Assembly: GCA_903936705.1 (NCBI GenBank)
Contig: CAIZWN010000079.1
Location: 62,001-126,000, forward strand
Length of the DNA: 64,000 bases
Direction of reading: 5' to 3'
DNA from: an uncultured Myxococcales bacterium
GTDB lineage: Bacteria > Myxococcota_A > UBA9042 > DTJE01
A program made the position numbers and the translations under genes. Under the pieces are notes generated by a model that saw nothing but the letters and a program-made list of their open reading frames with translations, made no database searches and was not told the DNA's origin. Below, in pieces: positions 62,092 through 64,000 of this stretch. Every line of letters starts with the position of its first letter. Position 1 is the first letter of the stretch.

Positions 62092-63249
62092 CTAGAACAG
62101 CGTGATGTATGACCCGCGGGAAGAGTACTTCTGCAGCTTCTCCTTCAGCGAATCAAAATCGATCTGGTCGGAAACCATCTTCATCTGACCCAGGCGGGCG
62201 CGAACCCGATCGAAAATGGCGGCACGGTAGACAAGCGATTTCTCCTTGGCGATGGGAGAAATGTCAATCTCGGCCAGCGACGACGCCGCCACGACCATCC
62301 CCTTCTCGGCGCCAACCGGCAGTACGGCGTACTCGACCCCGCCGGTCCCCTGGCGCGGATTTTCCTTGTCGACGGCCTGGATCCAAACGGCCTTTCGCGC
62401 GGCATCCCCGACGGCGGCCGGGATCATGATGACATGGTTTGCGCCGACACCCTTTTCCTCGGTCTCGCCAACACGCTCGAGCGTGTCTGCTTCCAGCGCG
62501 AGGAGTACCGACTCGTCGTACAGGTTCTTCACGTTCTCGACAAAGCCGACGACCTGGGAGGCCAGTTCGCCGTTGAACACTACACCGGGGTAGACCTGAT
62601 CCAGGACGAAGAAGGGTTTGCGATCACGATATTCCTGGGCCCGCTTCAGGAAGGCCGACATCTCCTTTTCGGCATCCAGCCTGACCCGCACGTCCTTGGA
62701 TTCGCCCGCCCTTCCAAGGGTATCGATGACGCGGGCCAACTCGCCGACATGAGCCTGAACCGCATTCATTATGGTGGTTGGGGCCTTGCCGGTCTGGGCC
62801 AAGGGCGTCTCGGTGAAGTACTCGATCAGGTGCTTCGCCTCGCGAGTCTTGGAATTTTCCAGCGCCCGTCCCTTCAGCACACCGCCGAAGAAGATCCCCA
62901 GGATCGTCATCAGGGCAACGATCGCCGCAATCGCAACCACGTGCTTGCGCTCGATGGCCTTGGCCTGAACCGGTTCGCCCATATCGACCGCAGGCATGCG
63001 GACCGACGACGCCGCTGCCGGAGCGCGAGCCTCGGGGGCAACACGCTCGCTGAGCCCAAGGCCAAAGTCCGACGCCGATGGCGCCTTCGGACGGGCCGCA
63101 TCGGCCGCAATGGCTTCCTCGGCCTTCTTGGTCTTCAGGCCCAGCTTGGCTTTCAGGTTCTCCACCGAGCGGGACGCATCATCGGTCTTGCCTGGCTCTG
63201 CTGCCGGAACATTGGCGTCTTCGGGGTTGATGGACTGGTCGTCACTCAT
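62092..63249 (-). CDS. Membrane-anchored protein of unknown function
   Basis: The 385-residue protein begins with an acidic, probably disordered region (MSDDQSINPEDANVPAAEPGK) and a Lys-rich helical stretch (VENLKAKLGLKTKKAEE). A single transmembrane helix lies near residues 108-128 (HVVAIAAIVALMTILGIFFGG). The remainder should be periplasmic, alpha-helical first (residues about 130-215), then mixed. No family is recognised. AAAGGAGGAAAAACCC precedes the ATG at 63249, a strong site that rejects a longer reading to 63297. It is probably co-transcribed with the MFS gene. Confidence 0.75.
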   Translation of the reverse strand: MSDDQSINPEDANVPAAEPGKTDDASRSVENLKAKLGLKTKKAEEAIAADAARPKAPSASDFGLGLSERVAPEARAPAAASSVRMPAVDMGEPVQAKAIERKHVVAIAAIVALMTILGIFFGGVLKGRALENSKTREAKHLIEYFTETPLAQTGKAPTTIMNAVQAHVGELARVIDTLGRAGESKDVRVRLDAEKEMSAFLKRAQEYRDRKPFFVLDQVYPGVVFNGELASQVVGFVENVKNLYDESVLLALEADTLERVGETEEKGVGANHVIMIPAAVGDAARKAVWIQAVDKENPRQGTGGVEYAVLPVGAEKGMVVAASSLAEIDISPIAKEKSLVYRAAIFDRVRARLGQMKMVSDQIDFDSLKEKLQKYSSRGSYITLF

Positions 63250-63291
63250 GGGTTTTTCCTCCTTTGACGGACAGCCCAATACGGCGCCACG

Positions 63292-63340
63292 GAGCACCGG
63301 GACTGCCGGGTGCTCGGTTATACCACATGGGACCGGTCCC
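63292..63340 (-). promoter_or_regulatory. Palindromic promoter-like region before the unknown membrane protein
   Basis: TATAAC (63317-63322, minus strand) resembles a -10 box. A perfect 12-base palindrome GGGACCGGTCCC (63329-63340) lies just upstream, and a seven-pair hairpin (GAGCACC/GGTGCTC, 63292-63315) just downstream. No good -35 and no T-run are seen. It could be an operator plus promoter. Confidence 0.3.
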
Positions 63341-63366
63341 CGAAAACCGTTTCGGCCTGAACGAGG

Positions 63367-64000
63367 CTAGAACCCCAGTTCAACCTGGGTGCGGATCTGG
63401 TAGATCCCGCCAAGCTTGTTTCCACTGGCGTCCGCGAACGCTTCCCCTGGCTGGCACCAGCCGAACTGCACGGCCAGCTTCGCGAAGAACGGCCCCCAGA
63501 ATTTCGGACTGCGGTACGAAATTCCGCCGTCGATTTCCCAGCCCAGGTCCTTCGATGGCCTGCCGTTCCTGTAGGACTTGGGATAACCGCCGTTGTAGAT
63601 CGAGGCGCCGTAGGGATCAACGACTGGCGCAAGCCCCTGCGCCCACAGGAATGCAAGGCGCAGGTCCAGTCCCTTCATTGGCGACCATCGCAAGCGAGGA
63701 TAGACGTACAGCGCGTTTGTAATCGCTCCGTTCGTCAGAGCCTGGTCGTATCCCTTGGGGTATTCCGAGTACAGGCCCCTGTTCGCGGCACGCGACACGG
63801 CCCAGGCACTCATGCGGCCCAGCACCTGGCGAAACAGGATCATCCCTGCCTGGAAATCCGGATCGAAGACCATCGCTCGAGCTTTGCCATCGCGGGAATC
63901 ACGATCGCCGTTCGCAAGCCCAATCTCGAAAGACGGGAATAGATTGACCTTGGGCAACTCCAGTTCCGCACGCAGCACCATGCCCATCTGCAGCAGGTCC
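63367..64000 (-). CDS. Outer-membrane beta-barrel protein, C-terminal part (runs off window)
   Basis: The frame stays open to base 64000, so the N-terminus is missing. The visible 211 residues alternate hydrophobic and polar residues in the manner of beta-strands (LRAELELPKVNLFPSFEIGLA, YVYPRLRWSPMKGLDLRLAFLWAQGL in part, FFAKLAVQFGW). The protein ends in QVELGF, with the C-terminal Phe that typifies outer-membrane barrels recognised by BamA. Turns are rich in Asp, Gly and Asn. Specific function is unknown. Confidence 0.7.
   Translation of the reverse strand, partial: DLLQMGMVLRAELELPKVNLFPSFEIGLANGDRDSRDGKARAMVFDPDFQAGMILFRQVLGRMSAWAVSRAANRGLYSEYPKGYDQALTNGAITNALYVYPRLRWSPMKGLDLRLAFLWAQGLAPVVDPYGASIYNGGYPKSYRNGRPSKDLGWEIDGGISYRSPKFWGPFFAKLAVQFGWCQPGEAFADASGNKLGGIYQIRTQVELGF

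Overview
The window is GC-rich DNA from a Gram-negative bacterium with an outer membrane: it encodes an RND/TolC-type tripartite pump, several lipoproteins with clear lipoboxes, an outer-membrane beta-barrel and SurA-like chaperones. Acidic Asp/Pro-rich lipoproteins carrying FGE-sulfatase (SUMF1-like) domains, tandem CDDG-type cysteine-rich repeats, PEGA domains, HD-GYP and PilZ proteins together are typical of Myxococcota and other deltaproteobacteria-like lineages. I infer such a lineage but cannot name a genus. I found no rRNA, insertion sequence, prophage or CRISPR array.

Layout. 1-6193 is a minus-strand translation/transcription block. It reads from a strong promoter through four tRNAs (Thr-TGT, Tyr, Gly, Thr-GGT), tuf, rpmG, tRNA-Trp, secE, nusG, rplK, rplA, rplJ and rplL into rpoB, which leaves the window. 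6319-8845 (plus) holds a MATE transporter and a Tat-exported flavodoxin/ferredoxin protein. 8953-15239 (minus) is a SUF iron-sulfur operon: Rrf2 regulator, sufC, sufB, sufD, a Rieske ferredoxin and a SufS-SufU fusion. 15314-17370 holds two coupled parvulin-type foldases. 17549-21355 holds a PEPCK-like protein, an FGE-domain lipoprotein and a truncated transporter fused to a zinc ribbon. 21664-26361 (plus) is a 1565-residue lipoprotein with cysteine-rich repeats, a lamin-tail domain and a CotH kinase-like domain. 26362-34827 (minus) is a run of HD-GYP response regulator, ArsA-like ATPase, two M16 peptidases and mfd, the last interrupted by a frameshift. 34949-45704 is a two-gene unit: a TPR/PEGA membrane protein followed by a 3147-residue lipoprotein with about 25 tandem 95-residue, 12-cysteine repeats and two FGE-like domains. 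45844-54588 holds a PepD-type lipoprotein dipeptidase, a small lipoprotein and an RND efflux operon. 54762-59394 (minus) is a coupled set of a TPP-II-like subtilase, rdgB and a PflX-type radical SAM protein. 59488-60905 (plus) couples a GH114-type glycosidase to a PilZ protein. 60871-64000 (minus) has an MFS transporter, an unknown membrane-anchored protein and a partial outer-membrane barrel.

The most unusual material is the set of secreted cysteine-rich proteins. The giant repeat protein, the CotH/lamin-tail protein and the small FGE lipoprotein share N-terminal lipobox plus Asp-rich spacer architecture. Two of them share the CDDG repeat family and two share FGE-like domains. All three FGE-like domains appear to lack the catalytic cysteine pair of true formylglycine-generating enzymes. 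I read these proteins as surface structural or recognition proteins; that is inference.
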